From: UMGS755 sp045602005
GTDB taxonomy: Bacteria > Bacillota > Clostridia > UBA1381 > UBA9506
DNA: 17,461 bases
Reading direction: 5' to 3'
Assembly (NCBI GenBank): GCA_045602005.1
Contig: JAZSAS010000033.1
Coordinates: 1 to 17,461, forward strand
The notes under the pieces are model-generated. The model saw only the letters and a program-made list of their open reading frames with translations, was not told the origin of the DNA and ran no database searches. Positions 1-7,614 of this stretch are shown in pieces. A program made the translations under genes and the position numbers. The number at the start of each line of letters is the position of its first letter. Within the stretch, counting starts at the first letter, position 1.

Positions 1-108
1 TTAAAAATACATAACTATAAATACAACAGGTTTCCTATGCGACCGCTCAATTGGAAAACTCCTATTGATTATATCAACGCTTTCCTTAAAGACGGTGAAA
101 TTTTTTAA
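1..108 (+). CDS. Transposase C-terminus (partial, integrase-core type)
   Basis: An open frame enters from the left edge and ends at the TAA at 106-108, giving 35 residues. The tail contains MRPLNWKTPIDYINAFL, which resembles the end of DDE integrase-core transposases, where an RP-x-L-x-(W/Y)-K-TP-x-(D/E)-Y segment closes the domain. No catalytic residues lie in the window, so the IS family cannot be fixed. It is convergent with folD and is followed by a candidate terminal repeat at 116-141. The assignment rests on this short motif and is moderate. A short chance frame is the alternative. Confidence 0.5.
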   Translation, partial: LKIHNYKYNRFPMRPLNWKTPIDYINAFLKDGEIF

Positions 109-141
109 TCAATTTTGTAACACATCATTGACAAACCTACA
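1..141 (+). mobile_element. Right end of an insertion sequence (partial)
   Basis: The segment contains the transposase tail, 7 nt after its stop codon, and the sequence TGTAACACATCATTGACAAA continuing to TACA at 141. Read on the minus strand it begins TGTAGG, the TG...CA terminus style common in IS ends. The opposite end is outside the window, so the inverted repeat cannot be confirmed and the boundary at 141 is an inference. The element would end 17 bp downstream of folD without damaging it. Confidence 0.4.
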
Positions 142-158
142 TTTTTTAATTTTTTTAA

Positions 159-1019
159 TTATTTATTATTTTGATGTAACAACGCTGCTTTAACGGTGTT
201 TTTCATCAGCATAGCAATGGTCATGGGGCCAACACCGCCAGGCACCGGCGTGATAGCAGAGGCTTTCTCCGCAGCACTTTCAAAGGCCACATCTCCCACC
301 AGTTTTTTGTCTTCCAGCCGGTTCATGCCCACGTCAATAACCACAGCGCCCTCTTTAATCATATCTCCTGTAATCAACTCAGGAACGCCCACAGCTGCAA
401 CAACAATATCAGCACGCCCAACGGTTTCTGCCAAATCTTTTGTGCGGGAATGGCAGATGGTGACCGTTCCATGTGCATGCAACAAAAGCATGGCCATGGG
501 TTTCCCCACAATGTTGCTTCGACCAACAACCACACATTCCTTGCCGCAAATATCAATGCCGCTTTCCTTTATCAGTTCCATAACGCCCGCCGGTGTGCAG
601 GGCAGAAAATCATAGTCACCAATCATAATTTTTCCGACGTTTACCGGATGAAAAGCATCCACATCCTTATCCGGACGAATAGAGTCTAAAACTGCCTTTT
701 CGTCCAAATGCTTCGGCAGAGGTAGCTGACACAAAATGCCGTCAATTTCAGCACTCTCATTCAGCTTTTGAATCAATGCCATGAGCTCCTCCTGTGTGGT
801 ATCTCCAGGCAGTGCATATTCCTCAGAACGCACACCGATATATTCACAGGCCTTTTTCTTGTTGTTCACATAAATCCGGGAAGCCGGGTCATCGCCCACG
901 ATGATGACCGCCAGACCGGGATTTATGCCCTTTGCCTTGAGACCTGCCACCTCTTCCTTCAGTTCGTCCTTGATTCTCTGGGACACGGCCTTGCCGTCTA
1001 GAATTTTTGCTTTTGTCAT
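159..1019 (-). CDS. folD: Bifunctional methylene-THF dehydrogenase / methenyl-THF cyclohydrolase
   Basis: FolD interconverts 5,10-methylene-THF and 10-formyl-THF in the cytoplasm, supplying purine synthesis and formyl-Met-tRNA. The protein has 286 aa, a usual length for the family. The catalytic pattern is complete: YVNNK with Tyr50 and Lys54, GILCQLPLP with Gln98, DVDAFHP with Asp121, the nucleotide-binding VVVGRSNIVGKP near 163-174, and PVPGGVGPMT at 258-267. The start is chosen from an AGGAGG 7 nt upstream of the ATG. It is the last gene of the minus-strand run, and its first 131 bp lie inside the end of ygiQ in another frame. No hairpin terminator is visible after it, only A/T-rich sequence and the IS end. 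Confidence 0.97.
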   Translation of the reverse strand: MTKAKILDGKAVSQRIKDELKEEVAGLKAKGINPGLAVIIVGDDPASRIYVNNKKKACEYIGVRSEEYALPGDTTQEELMALIQKLNESAEIDGILCQLPLPKHLDEKAVLDSIRPDKDVDAFHPVNVGKIMIGDYDFLPCTPAGVMELIKESGIDICGKECVVVGRSNIVGKPMAMLLLHAHGTVTICHSRTKDLAETVGRADIVVAAVGVPELITGDMIKEGAVVIDVGMNRLEDKKLVGDVAFESAAEKASAITPVPGGVGPMTIAMLMKNTVKAALLHQNNK

Positions 1020-2844
1020 TCTTCTTTCCTCCTGTATCTAATGGTCTGGGCGGAATCAGGCAGCCGGCCCCAAAGCCGATTAAATCCTGCCGCCCCGCTT
1101 TTTTTAACGCTTTTAACACCAGTGTGCGATTTTCCGGCAAAAATGCCTGCAAAAGCGCACGCTGCATGGCTTTTTCCTCACCCTTGGGAACATACACCGG
1201 TTTCATGGTAAAGGGGTCTAAACCGGTATAATACATAGCCGTTGAAACCGAACCGGGTGTGGGATAAAAATCCTGCACCTGCTCCGGATGAATCTTCTCA
1301 CGTCGCAGATACTCCGCCAGTCCAATCGCCTCGGCAAGGGTTGAGCCGGGATGACCCGACATGAGATAGGGAACCAAATATTGCTCCTTGCCCATCTCCT
1401 GATTCAGCCTTTTAAATTTCCTTCGAAAGCCCTCATACACCTTGTTCGATGGCTTTCCCATACACGCCAGCACCGAATCCGCTATGTGCTCCGGTGCCAC
1501 CTTCAATTGACCACTGACATGGTGGGCCAACAGTTCACGAAAAAAACTGTCATCTTTGTCTGCCATGAGATAATCAAACCGGATTCCTGAACGAATAAAC
1601 ACCTTTTTAATATAGGGCAGTTCCCGCAGCTTTTTCAGCAGACGCCGGTAGTCGCTGTGGTCTGCCCGAACAGAGGGACAAACCTCCGGATATAAGCACC
1701 GCTTATTCCGGCATGTGCCTGCCTTTTTCTGTTTCTCACAGGCCGGCTGACGGAAGTTGGCAGTGGGGCCGCCCACGTCATGAATATACCCTTTAAAATT
1801 AGGTAAGGTTTTTAAAATTTCTGCCTCACGCAAAATAGATGCATGACTTCTTGATGTCACATTCCTGCCCTGATGAAAGGTTAGCGAACAAAAATTACAA
1901 GAGCCAAAGCACCCTCTGGAAGAGGCAATGCTGAACTGCACCTCTGAAAGAGCCGGCACCCCTCCCGCCTCATCATACATAGGATGAGCACGGCGCACAT
2001 AGGGCAGCTCATAAACCCCATCAAGCTCCTTGCCGGACAATGCCGGCATAGGCGGATTTTGCACTAAAAAACGATTGCCGTGCGCCTGCACCAGGGTTTT
2101 CCCCCGAATGGCATCCTGCTCATAAAAAGACTCACGGGTCATGTCTGCATATTTACGCTTATCCTCACAAACCGCCTCATAAGAGGGCAGCAAAAGATAT
2201 GTTGAATCAATTTCCTCTAACGAGCTTACCGCATAACAGGTTCCACGAATGTGGCGAAGCTTAGATACATCTGCGCCTTTTGCCAGAGCATCAGCAATTT
2301 CTACCACAGCCTTTTCACCCATGCCGTAAATCAAAAGGTCGGCACGGCTGTCAAACAAAATAGACCGACGCACCTTATCCTGCCAATAATCATAATGCGC
2401 CAGCCGCCGCAGGCTTGCCTCGATTCCGCCAATAATAATTGGAATCCCAGGAAAAACCTCCCGAATGCGATTGGCATACACCACTGTGGCCCTGTCCGGC
2501 CGTTTGCCGGCCTCTCCGCCGGGAGAATATAAATCCTGCCGCCGTTTCTTTTTGGCGGCGGTGTAATGCGCCACCATGGAATCTAAATTGCCGGCACCAA
2601 TCATAACCCCCAGCTTTGGACGGCCCAAAGCCTGAAAATCCTCTGCCCTCTGCCAGTCCGGCTGAGAAATCACTCCCACATGATAGCCGGCTGCCGTCAA
2701 CACCCGTGTAATCACAGAAAGGGCGAAGGAGGGATGATCCACATACGCATCACCGGATATATAGAGAAAATCCGGTGCATCCCAGCCCAGCGCCTCCATT
2801 TCCCCTCGGGAAACCGGCAGAAAGCCTAATTCTATTCCTCTCAT
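889..2844 (-). CDS. ygiQ: YgiQ family radical SAM protein
   Basis: This is a 651-aa member of the YgiQ/UPF0313 radical SAM family, whose substrate is not established. Residues 1-300 hold the family's N-terminal region (FLPVSRGEMEALGWDAPDFLYI; SGDAYVDHPSF). The cluster motif CFGSCNFC supplies Cys312, Cys316 and Cys319 for the 4Fe-4S cluster, and extra cysteines lie near 369-389. The family region ends near LIPPR at 596-600. After that comes a Lys/Arg/Gly-rich tail, of which residues 609-651 are read out of frame through the start of folD. The start codon shares ATGA with the ftsK stop, so translational coupling is likely. The family call is firm; whether the tail is functional is open. Confidence 0.95.
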   Translation of the reverse strand: MRGIELGFLPVSRGEMEALGWDAPDFLYISGDAYVDHPSFALSVITRVLTAAGYHVGVISQPDWQRAEDFQALGRPKLGVMIGAGNLDSMVAHYTAAKKKRRQDLYSPGGEAGKRPDRATVVYANRIREVFPGIPIIIGGIEASLRRLAHYDYWQDKVRRSILFDSRADLLIYGMGEKAVVEIADALAKGADVSKLRHIRGTCYAVSSLEEIDSTYLLLPSYEAVCEDKRKYADMTRESFYEQDAIRGKTLVQAHGNRFLVQNPPMPALSGKELDGVYELPYVRRAHPMYDEAGGVPALSEVQFSIASSRGCFGSCNFCSLTFHQGRNVTSRSHASILREAEILKTLPNFKGYIHDVGGPTANFRQPACEKQKKAGTCRNKRCLYPEVCPSVRADHSDYRRLLKKLRELPYIKKVFIRSGIRFDYLMADKDDSFFRELLAHHVSGQLKVAPEHIADSVLACMGKPSNKVYEGFRRKFKRLNQEMGKEQYLVPYLMSGHPGSTLAEAIGLAEYLRREKIHPEQVQDFYPTPGSVSTAMYYTGLDPFTMKPVYVPKGEEKAMQRALLQAFLPENRTLVLKALKKAGRQDLIGFGAGCLIPPRPLDTGGKKNDKSKNSRRQGRVPENQGRTEGRGGRSQGKGHKSRSGGHHRGR

Positions 2845-5312
2845 GAGTGAATGCTCATTTCTAAGTAATCCTCCTTGGAAAGCAGCACCTCTCTGGGTTT
2901 ACTGCCGTCCTGGGGGCCAATCCAGCCCCGTTCCTCCATTTGGTCTACAATTCTGGCAGCTCTGGAGAACCCGATTTTCAACCGCCGCTGCAAATAAGAA
3001 GCAGAAATTTTTCCGGTGTCCACGGCAATTTCGATAGCATTGGGCAACAATTCATCATTATCGCCTGCATCGTGGTTCTGGCCGGATATATTCACAACCT
3101 TGCCGTTTTCAATCTTCTCTAACACATCCTCATCATACCGTGCCGTTGAGCCGCTTTTAATAAATTCTACCACACGCTCAACTTCTTTATCTGAAATAAA
3201 TGCACCCTGCAAACGGGTGGGTTTAGGCGAGCCAACCGGCGCAAAAAGCATATCGCCCCGACCCAGCAGCTTGTCCGCACCGCCGGCATCTAAAATTGTG
3301 CGGCTATCCACCTGAGAAGACACTGCAAAAGCAATTCTCGAAGGAATGTTGGCCTTAATGATACCTGTAATGACATCCACCGAGGGCCGCTGAGTGGCAA
3401 TCACCAAATGCATACCCGCAGCACGGGCCATCTGTGCCAAACGGCAAATGGAATCCTCCACCTCGCCGGGCGCTACCATCATCAAATCTGCCAACTCATC
3501 AATGATAATCACAATGTGAGGCATGGTGTTTTCGCCGCCCTCATCACGAATCATCTCATTATAGCCTTTAATATCACGAACATTACATTCTGCAAACACC
3601 GCATATCGCCGTGTCATTTCCTGCACCGCCCAGTAAAGCGCACCGGAAGCACGACGCGGGTCAGTAACAACAGGAATCATCAGATGGGGTATGCCATTGT
3701 ATACATTCAGTTCCACCACCTTGGGGTCAACCATTAACAGCTTCACCTCGTTGGGGTCGGCCTTGTAAATAATGCTGGTAATTAACGTGTTGATACAAAC
3801 ACTCTTACCGGAACCCGTGGCACCTGCAATGAGCACGTGGGGCATTTTTCCTAAATCCACAACCACATTTTTGCCTGCAATATCTTTACCCAAGGCAAAA
3901 GCAAGCTTCGAGGGAAATTGTTTGAACTCATCAGAATCCAACACTTCACGAATGCTCACAGTGGAAACCGTTTTGTTGGGTATCTCAATGCCAATGGCCT
4001 CTTTGTTGGGAATGGGTGCTTCAATGCGCACGCCTGTTGCCGCCAGCCGCAGAGCAATATCATCAGAAAGACCCACAATTTTGCTAACCTTAACGCCCTC
4101 TCCGGGCTTCAGTTCATATCGGGTCACTGTGGGACCCTTGCTGACATTCAAAAGCTTAGCATCCACATTAAAGCTTTTCAGCGTTGCAATTAACTTGGCA
4201 GCAGTCTCCCGCATTTCTTCACGGGAATCGGCACTGTCAATGCCACTGCTCGCCTGATTTAAAAGCGCAACATCAGGATAGGTATAGGGAATTTTTTCAA
4301 AAGCCTCCTCCATTTCCTGAACAATCTCTGCCGTTTCCTCAGCGGAGAGAGATTCTGCCTTTTCTGCTGCAACCGTTTTCACTGCAGTCGAACCATCGCT
4401 GACCGGCTCTTCCCCACTAAGAGGTCGTAAAACCGGTTTTGTTTCTTTGGTTTCTGCCGGCAGAACCTGATCTAAAATGGCATCTAACTCCTCAAAATTA
4501 AACTCGGGGTCATCACCGTCAATGGGAATATCTCGAATAGACGCCGGAATATAGTTTTCATCATCATAAGGCTTAGGAATCACCAAATCGGCACTGTTAT
4601 CTTTCGAGCGCACCACTTCATCATCACGGAAATTAGGGATTGACCGTTTGTCATGGGCCGTTCCCTTCTCCATTTTCATCTGTTCCTCTGAATGTTTCAC
4701 AGCTTCAGCACGTGCCGCACGTTGCACGGCCTTCACATCTACAAACAAACGCACAATCAGCCGGAGGAATGCTTTGAGGGGCGACCACTTGGTGAGAACC
4801 ATAATCAAAACCAAAAGCATGGTGAACAAAATAATACCAGCTGCAATCCGTCCCACCGTTGCCGCAAAAACATCACACACAATGCCGCCCAGCACACCGC
4901 CGCCAATGCCGCTGTTGCCGTACCACCAATAATCAGAGATGCTGGACAGCCAGAAGGGATTCATAGCCTCCACACCGGAAAACAGCTGAAACAGAGAAGA
5001 CATCACCAGAACAAGAAGCGCCAATAAAACATACTTCTGCCGGTGCGCTTCATAACCCTTGCCCACAGCACGGTGAATGCCGAAAGCCAACAGCAAAAGG
5101 GGCAACAAATAGGCTGGCGGGCCAAAAAGACCTGTACTAAGGCTTTGAACCCATTCTCCCACAACGCCGCTGGGGGTATATAAAAACACGCCGAGCAATA
5201 ACCCTGCCACAATAATAAACAGGGATATAAACTCGTTTTTCATCGGTGCTTCAACCACCTGCTGCTTTCCTTTTTTGGTTTTTGCAGCCGGTTTCTTTTT
5301 CTTTGCAGCCAT
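2841..5312 (-). CDS. ftsK: DNA translocase FtsK/SpoIIIE
   Basis: This is a septal DNA pump that clears the chromosome from the closing septum and, in spore formers, packs it into the forespore. From the chosen start the protein has 823 aa. It begins with a Lys-rich cytoplasmic head, then about four membrane segments within residues 28-178. A charged linker follows to about 340. The motor has Walker A GATGSGKS near 497-504, Walker B (IVIIIDEL) near 600-607 and the ATQRPSVDVITG segment. A C-terminal winged-helix gamma domain (about 757-812, SYLQRRLKIGFSRAARIVDQM) would read polar DNA motifs. Two ATGs are possible: the one at 5321 is only 2 nt from the GGAG, and the one at 5312 is 11 nt away, so 5312 is preferred. 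The gene overlaps ygiQ by ATGA. Confidence 0.95.
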   Translation of the reverse strand: MAAKKKKPAAKTKKGKQQVVEAPMKNEFISLFIIVAGLLLGVFLYTPSGVVGEWVQSLSTGLFGPPAYLLPLLLLAFGIHRAVGKGYEAHRQKYVLLALLVLVMSSLFQLFSGVEAMNPFWLSSISDYWWYGNSGIGGGVLGGIVCDVFAATVGRIAAGIILFTMLLVLIMVLTKWSPLKAFLRLIVRLFVDVKAVQRAARAEAVKHSEEQMKMEKGTAHDKRSIPNFRDDEVVRSKDNSADLVIPKPYDDENYIPASIRDIPIDGDDPEFNFEELDAILDQVLPAETKETKPVLRPLSGEEPVSDGSTAVKTVAAEKAESLSAEETAEIVQEMEEAFEKIPYTYPDVALLNQASSGIDSADSREEMRETAAKLIATLKSFNVDAKLLNVSKGPTVTRYELKPGEGVKVSKIVGLSDDIALRLAATGVRIEAPIPNKEAIGIEIPNKTVSTVSIREVLDSDEFKQFPSKLAFALGKDIAGKNVVVDLGKMPHVLIAGATGSGKSVCINTLITSIIYKADPNEVKLLMVDPKVVELNVYNGIPHLMIPVVTDPRRASGALYWAVQEMTRRYAVFAECNVRDIKGYNEMIRDEGGENTMPHIVIIIDELADLMMVAPGEVEDSICRLAQMARAAGMHLVIATQRPSVDVITGIIKANIPSRIAFAVSSQVDSRTILDAGGADKLLGRGDMLFAPVGSPKPTRLQGAFISDKEVERVVEFIKSGSTARYDEDVLEKIENGKVVNISGQNHDAGDNDELLPNAIEIAVDTGKISASYLQRRLKIGFSRAARIVDQMEERGWIGPQDGSKPREVLLSKEDYLEMSIHS

Positions 5313-5371
5313 AAATTTCATTTCTCCTTTATCAATCAGTCAGGCTGTTACAAACATTTTCTTTCTATATC

Positions 5372-5380
5372 AGTATACCA
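5372..5380 (-). promoter_or_regulatory. Extended -10 promoter for ftsK
   Basis: On the minus strand TGG-TATACT forms an extended -10 in the gap between tadA and ftsK. The -35 position at 17-bp spacing is poor (TGGAAA), which is usual for extended -10 promoters. It implies that ftsK-ygiQ-folD can be transcribed apart from trmH-tadA. Confidence 0.45.
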
Positions 5381-5416
5381 TAAGTCCCGCCTGTTTTCCA
5401 GACTTTTTTATGAAAA

Positions 5417-5854
5417 TCAGCGTTCACGCAAGGCTTCGAAAAATTCTTGCAACAGCATGCCGCATTCCTTCTCCATAATCCCGCCATAAACCTCAATGCC
5501 GCTGCCGGAAAGCACATCGTGCCGACCACCGCAGGCACCGGCACGAGGGTCATAGGCCCCAAAATAAATTCGCTTGGGGCGGGCAAGCAAAATAGCACCG
5601 GCACACATAGAACAAGGCTCCAGGGTCACATAAAGCGAGCAATCATCAAGACGGCGGCTTTCCAAAATTGTAAGCCCCTTCCGAATCACCAGCATTTCCG
5701 CATGGGCCAACATGTCATTTTGCATCATTGTTAAATTATGGCCACGGGCAATGATATCATCACCCCGAACCAGCACAGCACCCACCGGTACCTCACCGGC
5801 ACTAAAAGCTTTTTCAGCTTCTGAAATAGCCACTTGCATGTATTGATTATCCAT
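5417..5854 (-). CDS. tadA: tRNA-specific adenosine deaminase
   Basis: TadA converts A34 to inosine in the wobble position of tRNA-Arg(ACG). The protein has 145 aa and a complete cytidine-deaminase-type zinc site: HAE with His51 and Glu53, and PCSMC with Cys81 and Cys84. The ARPKRIYFGAYDPRAGACGG segment is typical of TadA rather than of guanine or cytosine deaminases. An ATG at 5887 would add 11 residues and overlap the upstream gene. The ATG at 5854 is chosen because AGAGGA sits 6 nt before it, just after the stop of the trmH-like gene, 13 bp away. The two genes are almost certainly cotranscribed. Confidence 0.95.
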   Translation of the reverse strand: MDNQYMQVAISEAEKAFSAGEVPVGAVLVRGDDIIARGHNLTMMQNDMLAHAEMLVIRKGLTILESRRLDDCSLYVTLEPCSMCAGAILLARPKRIYFGAYDPRAGACGGRHDVLSGSGIEVYGGIMEKECGMLLQEFFEALRER

Positions 5855-5867
5855 TTGAATTCCTCTT

Positions 5868-6647
5868 TCAAATCCGTCGCACAGCACCGGCTGCCTGATA
5901 CATCAAAATTGCCCCGGCAGCAGCCACGTTTAAAGACTCTGCACTGCCCGCCATAGGAATTTTTACTATAGTGTCAGCCATCTCCAGCAACGTTTTAGAA
6001 ACGCCGGCCGCCTCGTTGCCCACCGCAATAATAGTTTTATTTGTGGCACGAAACACCCGAGAAGACACAGCATCATCAGAAAGGGCCGACACAGCCAACA
6101 AAAACCCATGATTTTTCCAGTCTGCTAACGTTTCATAATGTAAGCCGTTAAACAATGACACATGAAACAAAGACCCCATGGTAGAACGCACCAGCTTTGG
6201 GTTATAAGGGTCCACACAGTCAGGTGATAAGGCAACGCCGTCAAAGCCCATAGCATCCGCCGTGCGAATAATCGTGCCAAGATTGCCGGGGTCCCGAACC
6301 CCGTCGCAGTATATAAACAAACCCTCATCCGGTGCTTTCGGCGTTTGCGGCAACCGACAGGTGCATAAAATTCCCTGAGGTGTTTTAGTATCTGCCATCT
6401 TAGAAAACACATGGGGCGGCACACTGATCAAATCTCTGCCGGATAGTAGCCTGAAAAGATTCTCCGGCACAGGAAAATCTGCGCTTTTCACAACAGATAA
6501 AACCTCATAAGAAGAAGCCAGTGCCCACTCTACCGACAAAGCACCCTCCACCAGAAATTCTCCGTACCGCTGCCGATATTTTTTCTCTTTTAAGCTGGCA
6601 ATTTTTTTAACCAGTTTATGGTCACTGCTGCCAATTTCTTTTATCAC
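5868..6647 (-). CDS. TrmH family (SpoU) RNA 2'-O-methyltransferase
   Basis: This is a SAM-dependent ribose methyltransferase acting on rRNA or tRNA; the exact nucleotide cannot be read from sequence. An N-terminal substrate-binding part (ISVPPHVFSKMADTKTPQGIL, SpoU_sub_bind-like) precedes the knotted SPOUT domain. The three SpoU motifs are clear: DPGNLGTIIRTADAMGFDGV, KLVRSTMGSLFHV, and IAVGNEAAGVS continuing to IPMAGSAESLNVAAAGAILMYQ. The GTG at 6647 is preferred as start. It lies 6 nt after a G7 run that can serve as ribosome site, and it places IKEIGSSD at the N-terminus as in relatives. The ATG at 6686 would add 13 residues and has no good site. The length is 259 aa. It leads the minus-strand run, with tadA 13 bp behind. 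Confidence 0.9.
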   Translation of the reverse strand: MIKEIGSSDHKLVKKIASLKEKKYRQRYGEFLVEGALSVEWALASSYEVLSVVKSADFPVPENLFRLLSGRDLISVPPHVFSKMADTKTPQGILCTCRLPQTPKAPDEGLFIYCDGVRDPGNLGTIIRTADAMGFDGVALSPDCVDPYNPKLVRSTMGSLFHVSLFNGLHYETLADWKNHGFLLAVSALSDDAVSSRVFRATNKTIIAVGNEAAGVSKTLLEMADTIVKIPMAGSAESLNVAAAGAILMYQAAGAVRRI

Positions 6648-6800
6648 ACCTGTCCCCCCCTTGGTGATTTTTCTTTGTATAAACAAATAGTCAAAAGATA
6701 TTCTTTTTTGCTGGTATGTAAACCTTATTTGAAATCATTATACGATTCTGTCAAGTTAAGAAAAATTTTTGTTTTCATCAAAGGATTCCCCTGTATCTCA

Positions 6801-6934
6801 TTTCATTCGATAGCGAAATAACTCCTTTGGAGTAGCTAAATTAAATTCGCCTTATAGCTGACCGTAGGTCAATTTAGCTACGAAGTAATTTAGCGTGCAT
6901 TAGCACATTTAGCTCGCCGTAGGCGAATTTAGCT
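6801..6934. repeat. Array of mini-hairpins with ATTTAGCT-type linkers
   Basis: Short stem-loops follow one another: ACTCC-TTT-GGAGT (6821-6833), GACC-GTA-GGTC (6860-6870), TAC-GAA-GTA (6879-6887), GTGC-ATTA-GCAC (6895-6906) and CGCC-GTA-GGCG (6915-6925). They are joined by copies of (A)ATTTAGCT at 6871-6879, 6888-6894 (ATTTAGC), 6907-6914 and 6926-6934, and by an inverted copy AGCTAAATT near 6834-6842. The inverted copy plus AATTCGCC can pair with GGCGAATTTAGCT at 6922-6934, so the array can fold as one branched structure. It has the look of a dispersed palindromic or MITE-like intergenic repeat. No function can be assigned. Confidence 0.75.
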
Positions 6935-6964
6935 GAATAGATTTAACTTAAGTTAAATCTATTC
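6935..6964. repeat. Perfect 30-bp palindrome
   Basis: GAATAGATTTAACTT is followed immediately by its exact reverse complement, so the arms are 15 bp with no loop. It directly abuts the mini-hairpin array and lies 83 bp before the DUF4364 start. It could be the end of the repeat element, a dimeric operator or a cruciform. There is no following T-run on either strand that would make it a canonical terminator. Confidence 0.85.
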
Positions 6965-6997
6965 TACCACATTTCGCAAAATTTTTCAACCAATCTG

Positions 6998-7026
6998 TTG
7001 ATTTCCTTTTTTTAATATGATATAAC
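6998..7026 (+). promoter_or_regulatory. Probable sigma-A promoter for DUF4364-trxB
   Basis: TTGATT and TATAAC are separated by exactly 17 bp. The start point would fall near 7033, giving a leader of about 15 nt that starts at the GGGAGGA ribosome site. This is short but possible. Confidence 0.4.
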
Positions 7027-7047
7027 TATATCTGGGAGGAATCAAGT

Positions 7048-7611
7048 ATGAAAAAAGACATTTGGGAAAATGTATATTATAGACTTAAAGACCCTGTAGA
7101 GATAAAACTAGCAGTGCTGTTTGTGATTTTCTACGCTGATATACCCGTCAGCGATGTAGAGCTCAAGCATTGCATGTTAGAAGCCACCAGTGTAGACTTT
7201 CTGGATTTATGCGATGTGATTGAAAAGCTCGCCGTCGAAAACTATATCAAAACCGTCTGGCGGGATGAAACAGATAAATATGTACTGACCCCTTCCGGGG
7301 AAGACATGATTTCCATGTTTGAAAACAAGCTGCTCCCCAGCGTTAAAAACAGCTTAAAACACTCGGTGGACCAGTATTATAAAAACGAAACCAGCCGGAA
7401 ATCTCTGCGGTGCGACGTTATCCCTTTAACAGACCAATTATTCGCCGCAGAACTAGAACTCAAAGAGGGAAAAAACTCCCTTTTGGCAATTTCTGTTTTT
7501 GCCGGCAGCAAGGACAAGGCCCTGGCAATGTGCCGCAGCTTCAGAAAAGATCCTTATGCGTTTTATGAAAAAATTACAAAACTGCTAACAGAAGCAAGTG
7601 AGGAAGGATAA
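7048..7611 (+). CDS. DUF4364 family protein (winged-helix-like)
   Basis: A 187-aa soluble protein resembling the DUF4364 family of Firmicutes, function unknown. The first 90 residues look like a winged helix: EIKLAVLFVIFYADIPVSDVELKHCML, then DLCDVIEKLAVENYIKTV, and the wing-like YVLTPSGEDMISMFENKLL, a pattern shared with PadR/MarR-type DNA-binding folds. The C-terminal half (about 110-187) is a mixed alpha/beta region without recognised motifs. The ATG is set by GGGAGGA 7 nt upstream. Only 3 bp separate it from trxB, so the two are cotranscribed. A regulatory role linked to redox state is only a guess from the neighbour. Confidence 0.8.
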   Translation: MKKDIWENVYYRLKDPVEIKLAVLFVIFYADIPVSDVELKHCMLEATSVDFLDLCDVIEKLAVENYIKTVWRDETDKYVLTPSGEDMISMFENKLLPSVKNSLKHSVDQYYKNETSRKSLRCDVIPLTDQLFAAELELKEGKNSLLAISVFAGSKDKALAMCRSFRKDPYAFYEKITKLLTEASEEG

Positions 7612-7614
7612 TCC

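Larger units (their letters stand above)
6648..7047. other. Divergent intergenic region (contents)
   Basis: The region separates the minus-strand trmH-led run from the plus-strand DUF4364-trxB pair. It holds A/T-rich leader for trmH (6648-6790), the mini-hairpin array (6801-6934), a 30-bp perfect palindrome (6935-6964), and a probable promoter for the DUF4364 gene (6998-7026). No coding frame with a ribosome site and no known RNA family was recognised. An optimally spaced trmH promoter was not found. Confidence 0.7.

Noticed and set aside
196..1001. Plus-strand open frames opposite folD
   Set aside because: They lie wholly antisense to a complete FolD with all catalytic residues, have no ribosome sites and match no family pattern.
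3016..4257. Plus-strand open frames opposite the FtsK motor domain
   Set aside because: They mirror the codon structure of ftsK; no start signals and no recognisable domains.
5365..5604. Minus-strand 79-codon frame overlapping tadA
   Set aside because: It is the shifted frame of the TadA C-terminus, which has intact deaminase motifs in the other frame.
6737..6754. Perfect TTGACA and TATAAT boxes on the minus strand upstream of trmH
   Set aside because: Only 6 bp separate them, so they cannot act together as one promoter. Either box alone lacks a good partner at 16-18 bp.
6801..6964. CRISPR array
   Set aside because: The repeated part is only an 8-9 nt linker, the variable parts are themselves palindromic hairpins of 9-13 nt, and no cas gene is in the window.
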